A DNA stretch of 38,253 nt, from assembly GCF_049965695.1 (NCBI RefSeq), contig NZ_JBMFWB010000018.1:1-38253 (forward strand). The letters run 5' to 3'. The DNA is from Athalassotoga sp049965695. GTDB taxonomy: Bacteria > Thermotogota > Thermotogae > Mesoaciditogales > Mesoaciditogaceae. Below are positions 14,588 to 22,447 of the stretch, piece by piece. The notes beneath the pieces are model-generated. The model did no database searches and was not told the origin of the DNA. It saw nothing but the letters and a program-made list of their open reading frames with translations. A program made the position numbers and the translations under genes. Within the stretch, counting starts at the first letter, position 1. Each line of letters begins with the position of its first letter.

Positions 14588-15658
14588 TCAAGCGTAATTT
14601 TTAGGTTGCTCCTCTCCTCTTAGCACTCTAAGCGCACCCATTGCAAGGGCCTCCTCCTCGCGACCGCCGGGAAAAACCATAACGGGTGCTATGTAAGAAA
14701 CTTTTTCTTTTATCCATTTGATCATATGCTTTGAATCGTAAGCCATTCCGCCGGTGAGTATGATGGCATCAACGTTTCCTTCAAGTGGCACAACCATTCT
14801 TCCTATCCACTTCGAAATCTGGTAAGCCATCGCATGGTAAACGAGTTCTGCATGTTTATCTCCGCCATCTACCATTTTTTGAACATCAACAGCGTTATTC
14901 GTCCCAAGGTGGGCAACAAGGCCGCCTTCTCCTTTTATTTTTCTTTTCATTTCCTCGAAAGTGTATCTGCCACTGTAACAGAGATCTATGAGAGATGTCA
15001 ATGGCAAAGTTCCGCTTCTTTCGGGGCTGAATGGTCCATCACCGTCTAAGGCGTTGTTGACATCGACAACACGCCCTTTTTTATGTGCTCCCACCGAAAT
15101 TCCACCGCCCATATGTGCAACTATGAAATTACACTCTTCGTATCTCTTTTCAAGAGATTCGGCAGCCTTTCTTGCCACAGCCTTTTGATTCAAAGCATGA
15201 AAAATGGATTTCCGTTGAAAATCAGGATGTCCCGATATTCTTGCGATATCATCCAGTTCATCCACAACAACGGGATCCACGATAAAAGCCGGTTTTCCTG
15301 TTAACTTGGAAAATTCATCCACGATCATGGCTCCAAGATTGGAAGCGTGTTCTCCGTATTTCGCTTCTTTCAATTCTTTTACCATAAGATCGTTTACGAT
15401 GTAAGTGCCTCCTTGCACGGGTTTCACAAGTCCGCCTCTTCCGACAAAAGCCGCAAAATCAAACAAAGTATAATCGGTATCTTTTAAAAATGCGTTTATT
15501 TTGTCAACCCTGAATTGGTATTGATCTGCCATATGCCTGAACGGTCTTAACTCTTCGGCAGAATGATAAAGATTTTGAGATTTTATCTCCTTTTCTCCAT
15601 CAAAAATGGCAATCTTGGTTGAGGTAGAACCCGGATTAACGGCAAGGATCTTCAACAT
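14588..15658 (-). CDS. buk: Butyrate kinase (first of two)
   Basis: It transfers phosphate from butyryl-phosphate (or isobutyryl/isovaleryl-phosphate) to ADP, the ATP-yielding last step. The 356-residue protein belongs to the ASKHA acyl-kinase family: NPGSTSTKIAIFDGEK, FVGRGGLVKPVQGGTY, DDIARISGHPD, VAHMGGGISVGAHK, VDVNNALDGDGPFSPERSG and a final VFPGGREEEALAMGALRVL. ATG 15656-15658 is chosen: it puts the NPGSTSTK motif at the usual place, and GGCGGGAT lies upstream, overlapping the ptb stop. A second buk lies on the other side of ptb. Confidence 0.95.
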   Translation of the reverse strand: MLKILAVNPGSTSTKIAIFDGEKEIKSQNLYHSAEELRPFRHMADQYQFRVDKINAFLKDTDYTLFDFAAFVGRGGLVKPVQGGTYIVNDLMVKELKEAKYGEHASNLGAMIVDEFSKLTGKPAFIVDPVVVDELDDIARISGHPDFQRKSIFHALNQKAVARKAAESLEKRYEECNFIVAHMGGGISVGAHKKGRVVDVNNALDGDGPFSPERSGTLPLTSLIDLCYSGRYTFEEMKRKIKGEGGLVAHLGTNNAVDVQKMVDGGDKHAELVYHAMAYQISKWIGRMVVPLEGNVDAIILTGGMAYDSKHMIKWIKEKVSYIAPVMVFPGGREEEALAMGALRVLRGEEQPKNYA

Positions 15659-15659
15659 C

Positions 15660-16565
15660 TTATCCCGCCTTTGCCAGCAAAGCACTTAAGGCTATAGAAT
15701 AAAGTCTCGTTTCCGCGTCATCTGCCCGAGAAGTCAAAACAATAGGAACTCTTGCACCGACTATTGTTCCGGCCAACTTACCTTTTGCGATGAAAATCAA
15801 TCCCTTGTACAATATATTCCCTGCTTCTATGTCCGGAACAAGCAAAATATCCGCATGACCGGCAACAGGACCTCCGATACCCTTATGTTTTGCGGCCTCT
15901 TCACTCACTGCGTTGTCAAGCGCAAAAGGCCCATCGACTATTGCGCCGGTTATTTGTTTTCTATCGTACATCTTTGCCATCAAGGCCGCATCTAAAGTTG
16001 CAGGCATGGCAGGACTTACAGTTTCAACTGCTCCGAGTACGGCAACTTTCGGCACATCGATTCCCATAACATGTGCAACTTTTGTCGCATTGTAAATAGA
16101 ATCGATTTTTTGGTCAAATGTAGGTGCTATGACCATCGCAGCGTCCGTGATTATAAGCAGTCTATCGTAAGATGGTACTTCGAAGATGCCAACATGATTC
16201 ATCGTTTTTCCGGTTCTGAGATTGAAATTTTTGTCAAGTACGGCATGAAGTAAATCAGAGGTATGAACCTTTCCTTTCATCAAAAGATCGCAATGATAGG
16301 TATGAACAAGTTCGACTGCTTTTCTTGTCGCTTCCAACTCTTCTTTTTCATCGATAACTTCGTAATTGGAAAGATCGATCTTCAACTTCAAAGCAAGTTT
16401 TTCGATCTCTTTTTGATCTCCAATCAACGTCGCATCGATTATACCTGTTTTTCGAGCATCTTCAACGGCTTCAAGGACAACTTCATCCTGAGCCACTGCA
16501 ACGGAGATTCTCATTTTTTTGTCAAGATTCTTTGCTTTCTCGACGAGTTCAGACAGCTTTTTCAT
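15660..16565 (-). CDS. ptb: Phosphate butyryltransferase
   Basis: It exchanges CoA for phosphate on butyryl-CoA or branched-chain acyl-CoA. The 301-residue sequence has the Ptb/Pta pattern: LLMKGKVHTSDLLHAVLD, LRTGKTMNHVGIFEVPSYDR, ITDAAMVIAPTFDQK, VAVLGAVETVSPAMPATLDA, GAIVDGPFALDNAVS, and the phosphate/CoA site HADILLVPDIEAGNILYK. It starts 17 bases inside the upstream kinase gene and ends one base before the downstream kinase ATG; AAAGGAGTG supplies its ribosome site. Between aminotransferase/oxidoreductase genes it most probably acts on the acyl-CoA made from an amino-acid-derived 2-oxoacid. Confidence 0.95.
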   Translation of the reverse strand: MKKLSELVEKAKNLDKKMRISVAVAQDEVVLEAVEDARKTGIIDATLIGDQKEIEKLALKLKIDLSNYEVIDEKEELEATRKAVELVHTYHCDLLMKGKVHTSDLLHAVLDKNFNLRTGKTMNHVGIFEVPSYDRLLIITDAAMVIAPTFDQKIDSIYNATKVAHVMGIDVPKVAVLGAVETVSPAMPATLDAALMAKMYDRKQITGAIVDGPFALDNAVSEEAAKHKGIGGPVAGHADILLVPDIEAGNILYKGLIFIAKGKLAGTIVGARVPIVLTSRADDAETRLYSIALSALLAKAG

Positions 16566-17637
16566 TTAATTTCACACTCCTTTGATTGTACAATTTTACT
16601 TTTTCTTTTCTCTCCAAAACTCTAAGCGTCCCCATCGCAAGTGCTTCCATCTCATGTCCTCCCGCCATTACAAGTACGAGAGATATTTTAGATATGTATG
16701 ATCTTATAATACCAATGAATTCATTACTGTATGACATACCTCCTGTTAAAACTATCGCATCAACTTTTCCATCGAGAACTGTTGCCATTTCAGAAATTCC
16801 TTTGGCTATCTGATAGGCCATCGCTTCAACGATAACTCTGGCTTTTTTGTCTTCTTTTGCCAAGTTCAACGCTATTCTGAGATCATTTGTCGATAAGTAG
16901 GAGATGAGTCCACCATGACCTACGTACCTTCTTTTTAATTCGTCTTTCGTGTATTTTCCAGAATATGCAATTTTAACGATATCACCGACGGGCATTTCTC
17001 CTGTTCTTTCAGGGCTAAATGGTCCTTCATCATTTGCGTTGTTGACATCTACCATCCGTCCATGTTTGTGGGCTGCCACCGAAATGCCGCCGCCCAGATG
17101 TGCTATCACAAAATTACATTCCTCGTATTTTTTACCTATTTCCTGTGCTGCCATTCTTCCAACCATCTTCATGTTAAGTGCATGAGAATAACTTTTTCTT
17201 TCCAGATCCGGAAGGCCTGAAATTCTCGCGATATCATCCATTTCATCCACGGAGACCGGATCTGTGGTGTAGACCGGTATTTTCCCTCTTGAGAGTTCAT
17301 ATCCTATCAAACCCGAAAGATTCGAGGCATGATCTACTTTTGAATTTCTGAGCGCATCTATCATGTTTTCATCGACCGCATAAGTACCGCTTTCAATCGG
17401 CCCTATCAAACCGCCTCTGCAAGAAATTGCATCTATATCTTCCATCGAGAATTCAGATGCTTTTAAGGATTCAAGTACATCTTTTTTTCTGTATTCAAGT
17501 TGATCCGTAACTTTTTTGAAATTCGATAAATAAGCCATATCATGGTTTATCTCTTTATCGAAGACACGATTCTGATCTTCAAAAATCGCTGTTTTTGTAG
17601 AAGTTGAGCCGCAATTTATAACAAGAATCCTGTGCAT
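16549..17637 (-). CDS. buk: Butyrate kinase (second copy)
   Basis: This 362-residue acyl kinase resembles the other copy motif by motif (VINCGSTSTKTAIFEDQN, SCRGGLIGPIESGTYAV, DDIARISGLPD, IAHLGGGISVAAHKHG, VDVNNANDEGPFSPERTGE, VMAGGHEMEALAMGTLRVL) but differs widely in between, so it is an old paralogue rather than a recent duplicate. Its C-terminus carries an extra basic tail of about 20 residues after the usual end, and the last 17 bases overlap ptb. Two adjacent ATGs are possible (17640 and 17637); the second is better spaced from AGGTGAT. The start follows the aminotransferase stop by 4 bases. It may prefer another chain length or branched acids. Confidence 0.94.
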   Translation of the reverse strand: MHRILVINCGSTSTKTAIFEDQNRVFDKEINHDMAYLSNFKKVTDQLEYRKKDVLESLKASEFSMEDIDAISCRGGLIGPIESGTYAVDENMIDALRNSKVDHASNLSGLIGYELSRGKIPVYTTDPVSVDEMDDIARISGLPDLERKSYSHALNMKMVGRMAAQEIGKKYEECNFVIAHLGGGISVAAHKHGRMVDVNNANDEGPFSPERTGEMPVGDIVKIAYSGKYTKDELKRRYVGHGGLISYLSTNDLRIALNLAKEDKKARVIVEAMAYQIAKGISEMATVLDGKVDAIVLTGGMSYSNEFIGIIRSYISKISLVLVMAGGHEMEALAMGTLRVLERKEKVKLYNQRSVKLNEKAV

Positions 17638-17641
17638 CATA

Positions 17642-18853
17642 TCACCTGTCAGTTTCTAACAGATTTCCGATTCTTTTTATTCCCTCTTCTATTTCATCTT
17701 CCGATGGTAAACAGAAAGAAAGCCTCATGGCAGAACTTTTTCTGTCATCAACGTAAAAGGCCGTTCCGGGAATGTAAGCAACGCCAATTTTTTTGGCCTT
17801 TTCGAACAATTCCATCGTATCGAAGTTTTTGGGCAATTCAAGCCATATGAACAGACCTCCATCCGGTCTTGTCCATTTTGCGCCATCTACTTTCACGTAT
17901 TTTTCGATGGCATCGAGCATTTTATTTTTCTTGCTTCTGTAAATTTTCACGGATTCTTTTATTCTCTCGAAAATAGTGCCTTTTTGAAGGTACCTTGCGG
18001 CTATTCTTTGCGTAAGTCCCGGAGTGCAAAGATCCACACCTTGTTTTCCGAGTGCTGCCTTTGCGACAATTTTGCTGTCTCCGACTATCAATCCTATTCT
18101 AAGTCCCGGGCTCATAACTTTGCTTAGCGTGTTCAAAAGCAGGACATTGTGTCCTTCTGCAATTTCATAAAGGTCAGGAAGCCTTTCGCCTTCGTACCTT
18201 AATTCACCGTAAGGATCATCCTCGACTATCATGAAATTGTATTTTCTTGAAAGGTCGACAAGGGCTTTTCTTTTTTCAAGACTTAAAGTTACACCGGATG
18301 GATTATCGAAATTAGGGACGGCATACACGAACTTCAACTTTGAAAGTGCTTTATTTTGATCGAGTTTTTTTATCTCTTTTTCCATCTGATCGATGTTGAA
18401 ACCATCATCTTCTATGTCTACCGCTATAAATCTCGGGCCGTAACTTTTAAAAGCACTTATCGCACCGAGATAAACCGGATGACCGACAATAACGTACGAA
18501 TCGGTATCAAGCATGATTCTTCCAATTAAATCCAGTGCCTGCTGAGATCCTGTGGTTATAAGAAGATTTTCCGGCTTAAGACCGTTTATTCCCTTTCTTT
18601 CTTTTAAAACTTTTATATATTCGTTTTTTAATATCGGATCGCCTTCTGTCGGACCGTATTGAAGAGCAAATTTGTATTCGTTAAGAATGACATCCTTTGA
18701 AATTTCCGCCAGCGCTTCCCTATCGAACGTTTCGGGATCTGGAGCGCCTCCGCCGAAAGAGATCAAAGAAACTATTCCGGTGTCTCTAAGCAATTCTCTT
18801 ATTATGGATGATTTCATACGCTTTGACATAGAAGAAAATGAATTTTCTAACAT
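17642..18853 (-). CDS. PLP-dependent aminotransferase (2-aminoadipate/branched-chain, MocR-core type)
   Basis: This class I/II aminotransferase of 403 residues has SLISFGGGAPDPETFD at the N-terminus, LQYGPTEGDPILKNEY, LLITTGSQQALDLIGRIM, VYAVPNFDNPSGVTLS, the VEDDPYGELRYEG segment, the PLP-lysine motif LLNTLSKVMSPGLRIG and WTRPDGGLFIWLELP. It is close to the LysN/AadAT group, whose members are broad and often accept Leu, 2-aminoadipate, aromatic amino acids and Glu. ATG 18851-18853 is chosen because GGGAGG lies 7 bases upstream; the longer open frame adds an unrelated leader. It heads the operon, so it probably makes the 2-oxoacid consumed by the oxidoreductase. Confidence 0.9.
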   Translation of the reverse strand: MLENSFSSMSKRMKSSIIRELLRDTGIVSLISFGGGAPDPETFDREALAEISKDVILNEYKFALQYGPTEGDPILKNEYIKVLKERKGINGLKPENLLITTGSQQALDLIGRIMLDTDSYVIVGHPVYLGAISAFKSYGPRFIAVDIEDDGFNIDQMEKEIKKLDQNKALSKLKFVYAVPNFDNPSGVTLSLEKRKALVDLSRKYNFMIVEDDPYGELRYEGERLPDLYEIAEGHNVLLLNTLSKVMSPGLRIGLIVGDSKIVAKAALGKQGVDLCTPGLTQRIAARYLQKGTIFERIKESVKIYRSKKNKMLDAIEKYVKVDGAKWTRPDGGLFIWLELPKNFDTMELFEKAKKIGVAYIPGTAFYVDDRKSSAMRLSFCLPSEDEIEEGIKRIGNLLETDR

Positions 18854-18985
18854 GGGTGTTCCTCCCTTCAAAGATATGTTAGCATTATTCATGCCAAAAA
18901 AATCACATCTCAAATATCGCGCCATATTTCATTTTTAGAGAAAAAGCATGAATGCCATTTATTGCATTATGCAAAATATTGCATT

Positions 18986-19555
18986 CTAAAAACTGTAAGA
19001 AAATCCAAAGGACAGAGTTTTTGAACGAGTATTTTGAAAGACGATTTTTGAATTAAGATATCCCAAAATCGCTCCAAAAATAACATCCGAAGGATAATGC
19101 ACTCCATAATAAACTCTTGAAATCGCAATGTAAGTGGCCAACGAATAGAAAACGATTGAAAATTGAGGGAAATATTCACTCCATATGTAAGCCGCTTCGA
19201 ATGCCATCGCAGCATGACCTGATGGCATTGAATATCCAGAAGCATCGGCACGTTTTACAACCCAGTCGTAAGTTTGAAAGGGTCTTGGTCTATGGAAAAG
19301 CAATTTAAAAAGTTCAACCTCTCCGAGTGTAAGACCAAAACTCAAAATTGTTTGTTCTTTATTGAGAAAACAAGGTGAAATGCCAACAATTCCGGCAAAA
19401 TAATCTGTGGATATAACCGGTTTCATAACATCAAACCACGGTTCGTCTGTTCCGTTTATAGACTTCAAAAGCACAAGATCCATGTTTTCAGATGCAAATA
19501 CGTAAAGTGAGATCATTATGACACACAACACGATGAATTTTATTCTAATAGACAT
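18986..19555 (-). CDS. PAP2-family membrane phosphatase
   Basis: The 189-residue membrane protein carries the three PAP2 phosphatase motifs in order: KLLFHRPRP (Lys-x6-Arg-Pro), the MPSGHAAM motif with the catalytic-loop His, and SRVYYGVHYPSD (Ser-Arg-x5-His-x3-Asp with the nucleophilic His). Five or six hydrophobic segments surround them, with the active site expected on the outer face. The N-terminal helix may be a membrane anchor or signal. Such enzymes dephosphorylate undecaprenyl pyrophosphate, phosphatidic acid or phosphatidylglycerophosphate; the substrate is not evident. It lies 6 bases after a small membrane protein gene. Confidence 0.9.
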   Translation of the reverse strand: MSIRIKFIVLCVIMISLYVFASENMDLVLLKSINGTDEPWFDVMKPVISTDYFAGIVGISPCFLNKEQTILSFGLTLGEVELFKLLFHRPRPFQTYDWVVKRADASGYSMPSGHAAMAFEAAYIWSEYFPQFSIVFYSLATYIAISRVYYGVHYPSDVIFGAILGYLNSKIVFQNTRSKTLSFGFSYSF

Positions 19556-19561
19556 GATCTA

Positions 19562-19777
19562 TCACCTTAACAGCACAAATACGAGAATGGTAAGCAGTAT
19601 CGTGATTACAGTCCATATCATCGTGAAAAATTGGTTGCCGATAACAAGACCGATAAGAAAAATTGCTAAAAAGAGAAGATAGACAAAAGATGCGAATTTT
19701 ACCCGCATTGGAATTATTCTTATTCCAAGGTAGACGTAAGAAACTGTGCCTAAAATTCCAAAGATGATTTCCATCAT
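19562..19777 (-). CDS. Small integral membrane protein, unknown function
   Basis: About 71 residues, composed of three hydrophobic helices (IIFGILGTVSYVYLGI, then FASFVYLLFLAIFLIGLVIG, then FFTMIWTVITILLTILVFVL) with a short basic turn (RIIPMRVK). No known family is recognised. The paired ATG codons at 19777/19774 are preferred because AGAGGTGG lies 8 bases upstream; the longer frame has no ribosome site. It is 6 bases before the PAP2 phosphatase gene and is likely co-transcribed with it. It begins soon after the tRNA-Gly terminator. Confidence 0.65.
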   Translation of the reverse strand: MMEIIFGILGTVSYVYLGIRIIPMRVKFASFVYLLFLAIFLIGLVIGNQFFTMIWTVITILLTILVFVLLR

Positions 19778-19834
19778 GTTCCAAACCACCTCTGCGTGGC
19801 ATTCCATCCAATAATCGCGGTTATATCCACGCCC

Positions 19835-19860
19835 AAAGAAAAGGCGGGCTTACGCCCGCT
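19835..19860 (-). terminator. Terminator of the tRNA-Gly gene
   Basis: On the minus strand an AGCGGGC / GCCCGCC stem with a four-base loop is followed by CTTTTCTTT. It starts one base after the encoded CCA of the tRNA. The stem is nearly the same as that of the groEL terminator at 25386-25412. Confidence 0.85.
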
Positions 19861-19861
19861 T

Positions 19862-19937
19862 TGGAGCGGGCAACGGGACTTGAACCCGCGACACTCGGCT
19901 TGGAAGGCCGATGCTCTACCAACTGAGCCATGCCCGC
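19862..19937 (-). tRNA. tRNA-Gly (anticodon TCC)
   Basis: The 76-nt gene folds as a standard cloverleaf. The acceptor stem GCGGGCA pairs with TGCCCGC, the D-loop contains GGCTCAGTTGGTAGAGC, the anticodon loop is CTTCCAA with TCC at 19904-19902, and the T-arm has GGGTTCAAGTCCC. The CCA end is encoded (19864-19862). It is transcribed leftward from its own promoter and ends in a strong terminator, so it is a single-gene unit. Confidence 0.97.
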
Positions 19938-19946
19938 ACAGAAAAG

Positions 19947-19975
19947 ATTTTACCATAAAGAACCTTTAAGATCAA
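19947..19975 (-). promoter_or_regulatory. Promoter of tRNA-Gly
   Basis: On the minus strand TTGATC (19975-19970), 17 bases, TAAAAT (19952-19947). The tRNA starts 9 bases after the -10 box, as expected for a stable-RNA promoter with a very short leader. Confidence 0.75.
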
Positions 19976-19999
19976 TATGCCATTTTGATCTCTTTTCTC

Positions 20000-21358
20000 T
20001 CACAAATCTATCGGCATTCCCATGCCAACTTCCGCTGATTCCATGTAAATTTCTGAGATTGTCGGATGTGGATGAACATGATCAAGCAATTTTTCAAGGC
20101 TCATCTTTGAATGAACGGCTATAACTCCTTCCATAAGCACTTCCGTCGCCATCGGACCGACTATTGTGACTCCGATGATGTTTTCATCCTTGTCCGTCAA
20201 AATTTTACCAAATCCATCGTTGAATTCAAGCGTTCTTGCGCGTCCGAGAGCGGTCATCGGGAAAACGCCTTTTTTATATTCTATTCCAGATTTTTTAAGT
20301 TCATCTTCCCCGTAACCTACATTCCCTATTTCCGGCGTTGTGAAGATGACGCTCGGAGATGATCTGTAATCCATCTTCAAATTTCCACCTTTCATATTGG
20401 TAACGGCCACGATGCCTTCCCTTGATGCAACGTGGGCAAGCATGTACTTTCCATTTATATCACCGGCTGCGTATATGTTTGGAATATTGGTTTTCATCGC
20501 ATCGTCCGTGATGACGTTTCCCTTCGGATCAAGTCCAACGCCAAGTGCTTTGATATCGTCCGTCATGTTGGATTTTCTTCCCACACTCAGAAGAATCATC
20601 TCGAAAGTTTTTTCAAATCTTTCTTTTTCTTCGAAAGCAACTTTGAAACCATTGTCAACTTTATCGACGGAAAGTGTTTTCGTCGCAGTGTGAATTTCTA
20701 TGCCGCGCTTTTTCATTGAATTGGTAAGCACATCTGCCACATCACCGTCCATGTTCGGCAAAATGTGATCCATAACTTCGACGACGGTAACCTGAGAACC
20801 TATTGATGAGAAGAAATTGGCCATTTCGACGCCTATTACTCCTCCACCGACGATTAAAATACTCGATGGAATCTTATCGAGAGAAAAAATCTCATCACTT
20901 GTCATAACGCCATCGACGTTGAAGGGAGGAAATTTTATCGGATGAGAACCTTGAGCGAGCAAAAGATTTTTGAATTCAACGGTTTTATCCGCGACATGCG
21001 CTTTGTTAAGGTTATCGACTGTTGCATGGCCTGTCAAAAGATCAACGTTATTTTTCTTTAACAGATATTCGATTCCCTTTCTGCCTTTCATAACAACTCT
21101 ATCGGTCCTTGATTTGACAGATTTCATGTCGATTGAAAAATTTTCAGTGGTTATTCCAAATTTTTTTGATTCTTTTATGCTTTGAAAAAGTTCGGAAGAG
21201 GCAAGCCATGCCTTTGTCGGTATGCATCCAACATTCGTGCATGTACCTCCCAAAAATTTTTCTTCCGCGATGGCAACCTTCATTCCAAGTTGAGATCCAC
21301 GTATAGCCGCAACATATCCTGCAGGGCCTCCGCCCATTACAAAAAGATCGTATACCAT
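20000..21358 (-). CDS. lpdA: Dihydrolipoyl dehydrogenase
   Basis: This flavoprotein of 452 residues reoxidises dihydrolipoamide with NAD+. The FAD dinucleotide motif MGGGPAGYVAA begins at residue 8, the redox disulfide is Cys40-TNVG-Cys45 (GGTCTNVGCIPTK), the NAD motif is ILIVGGGVIGVEMANFF, the second FAD motif is NIYAAGDINGKYMLAHVA, and the C-terminal catalytic base is in HVHPHPTISE. All key residues are present and the length is normal. It is a single gene with GGAGGTG 5 bases before the ATG. No E1/E2 or glycine cleavage genes are in the window, so the lipoyl partner lies elsewhere; a possible lipoyl-synthase-like radical SAM gene lies at 35957. Confidence 0.95.
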   Translation of the reverse strand: MVYDLFVMGGGPAGYVAAIRGSQLGMKVAIAEEKFLGGTCTNVGCIPTKAWLASSELFQSIKESKKFGITTENFSIDMKSVKSRTDRVVMKGRKGIEYLLKKNNVDLLTGHATVDNLNKAHVADKTVEFKNLLLAQGSHPIKFPPFNVDGVMTSDEIFSLDKIPSSILIVGGGVIGVEMANFFSSIGSQVTVVEVMDHILPNMDGDVADVLTNSMKKRGIEIHTATKTLSVDKVDNGFKVAFEEKERFEKTFEMILLSVGRKSNMTDDIKALGVGLDPKGNVITDDAMKTNIPNIYAAGDINGKYMLAHVASREGIVAVTNMKGGNLKMDYRSSPSVIFTTPEIGNVGYGEDELKKSGIEYKKGVFPMTALGRARTLEFNDGFGKILTDKDENIIGVTIVGPMATEVLMEGVIAVHSKMSLEKLLDHVHPHPTISEIYMESAEVGMGMPIDL

Positions 21359-21446
21359 AATTGCACCTCCGTAATATATGATACAACTTTCACATGTATA
21401 TTTTTACCTTCAAAAATGTTAAGATCCTTTTGAGAGGTGATCTATT

Positions 21447-22433
21447 ATGAAAATCATTTTTATGAATCGTCTGGAAGAAGATTGGATAAAAAAGGTAGAA
21501 GCACTTAAAAACGAATTTAAAGACGTTGAATTCATAATTTCTCAAAATCGTGTTGAAACTGAAAAAATGCTTGAGACGGCAGACGGTGTCGTAGGTGATC
21601 GTTTTTCACCCGACGAAATATCAAAAGCCAAAAATTTGAAGGTCATCTTCGTTCCATGGACAGGTGTAAACAATTTGCCTTGGGAAGAAATCAAAAGCAG
21701 AAAAATAGTTGTTTCAAACAATCATGCCAACGCTCAAATTGTGGCGGAACGTGCGATTGCCCTCACGTTATCTTTGATGGGCAGGATAGTCGAATACCAC
21801 AACGATCTTGCCAAAGGCATCTGGCACGGATTTTCCGGTGGAGATGCCAAAAACGCTTTTTGGACCTCTTTAAGAGGGAAAAGTTGTGGCATATGCGGTA
21901 CCGGAGGCATTGGTAAAGAAACGGCAAAACTTTTAAAGGCTTTCGATTGCAAAACGATAGGATTTAAAAAGCAAAAATCGCATGAAAAAATAGATTTTTT
22001 CGATGAAATAACGTTCGACCTTGAAAACATGATCTCAAAAAGCGATGTCATTTACATAGCCCTGCCTTTGACACCGCAAACAAAGGGCATCATAAATCGT
22101 GACATCATCTCAAAAATGAAAGGTAAGTTTCTTGTGAATGTCAGCAGAGGAGACATCATAGACGAAAAAGCCCTTTACGATGGCATAAAGGACGGGATAC
22201 TTGCCGGTGCCGCGATAGACACATGGTACAGGTACCCGTCAAAAGAGACTCCGGCAACCTTACCTTCTTCGTACCCGATTCACAATTTCAAAAATGTCGT
22301 AATCTCTCCGCACGTTGGGAGTTTGACGGTCGAAGGAGTGGAGGGCATGGCGGATGCCACAATAGACAACATAAGAAGTTATATCAAAACTGGAAAACCC
22401 GTGAATGTTGCAAATGCCGATCTGATGTATTGA
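21447..22433 (+). CDS. D-isomer 2-hydroxyacid dehydrogenase with an unusual active site
   Basis: The 328-residue protein is a NAD-dependent D-2-hydroxyacid dehydrogenase. It has the Rossmann motif CGTGGIGKETAKLL, the IALPLTPQTKGII and VNVSRGDIIDEKAL segments (catalytic Arg), and SPHVGSLTVEG with the catalytic His. Where most members have an Asp-Val-Phe-x-x-Glu-Pro sequence supplying the catalytic Glu, this one reads DTWYRYP, with Tyr at the Glu position. Such a replacement may alter proton relay or substrate. The GAGAGGTGAT site lies 6 bases before the ATG. It is co-transcribed with the SQR-like flavoprotein 14 bases downstream. Confidence 0.85.
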   Translation: MKIIFMNRLEEDWIKKVEALKNEFKDVEFIISQNRVETEKMLETADGVVGDRFSPDEISKAKNLKVIFVPWTGVNNLPWEEIKSRKIVVSNNHANAQIVAERAIALTLSLMGRIVEYHNDLAKGIWHGFSGGDAKNAFWTSLRGKSCGICGTGGIGKETAKLLKAFDCKTIGFKKQKSHEKIDFFDEITFDLENMISKSDVIYIALPLTPQTKGIINRDIISKMKGKFLVNVSRGDIIDEKALYDGIKDGILAGAAIDTWYRYPSKETPATLPSSYPIHNFKNVVISPHVGSLTVEGVEGMADATIDNIRSYIKTGKPVNVANADLMY

Positions 22434-22447
22434 AGAGGAGGCTTGAA

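Noticed and set aside
22223..22447. Longer N-terminus for the SQR-like protein
   Set aside because: It reads through the end of the preceding dehydrogenase in another frame; the ATG at 22448 has GAGGAGG in place and begins directly at the FAD motif.
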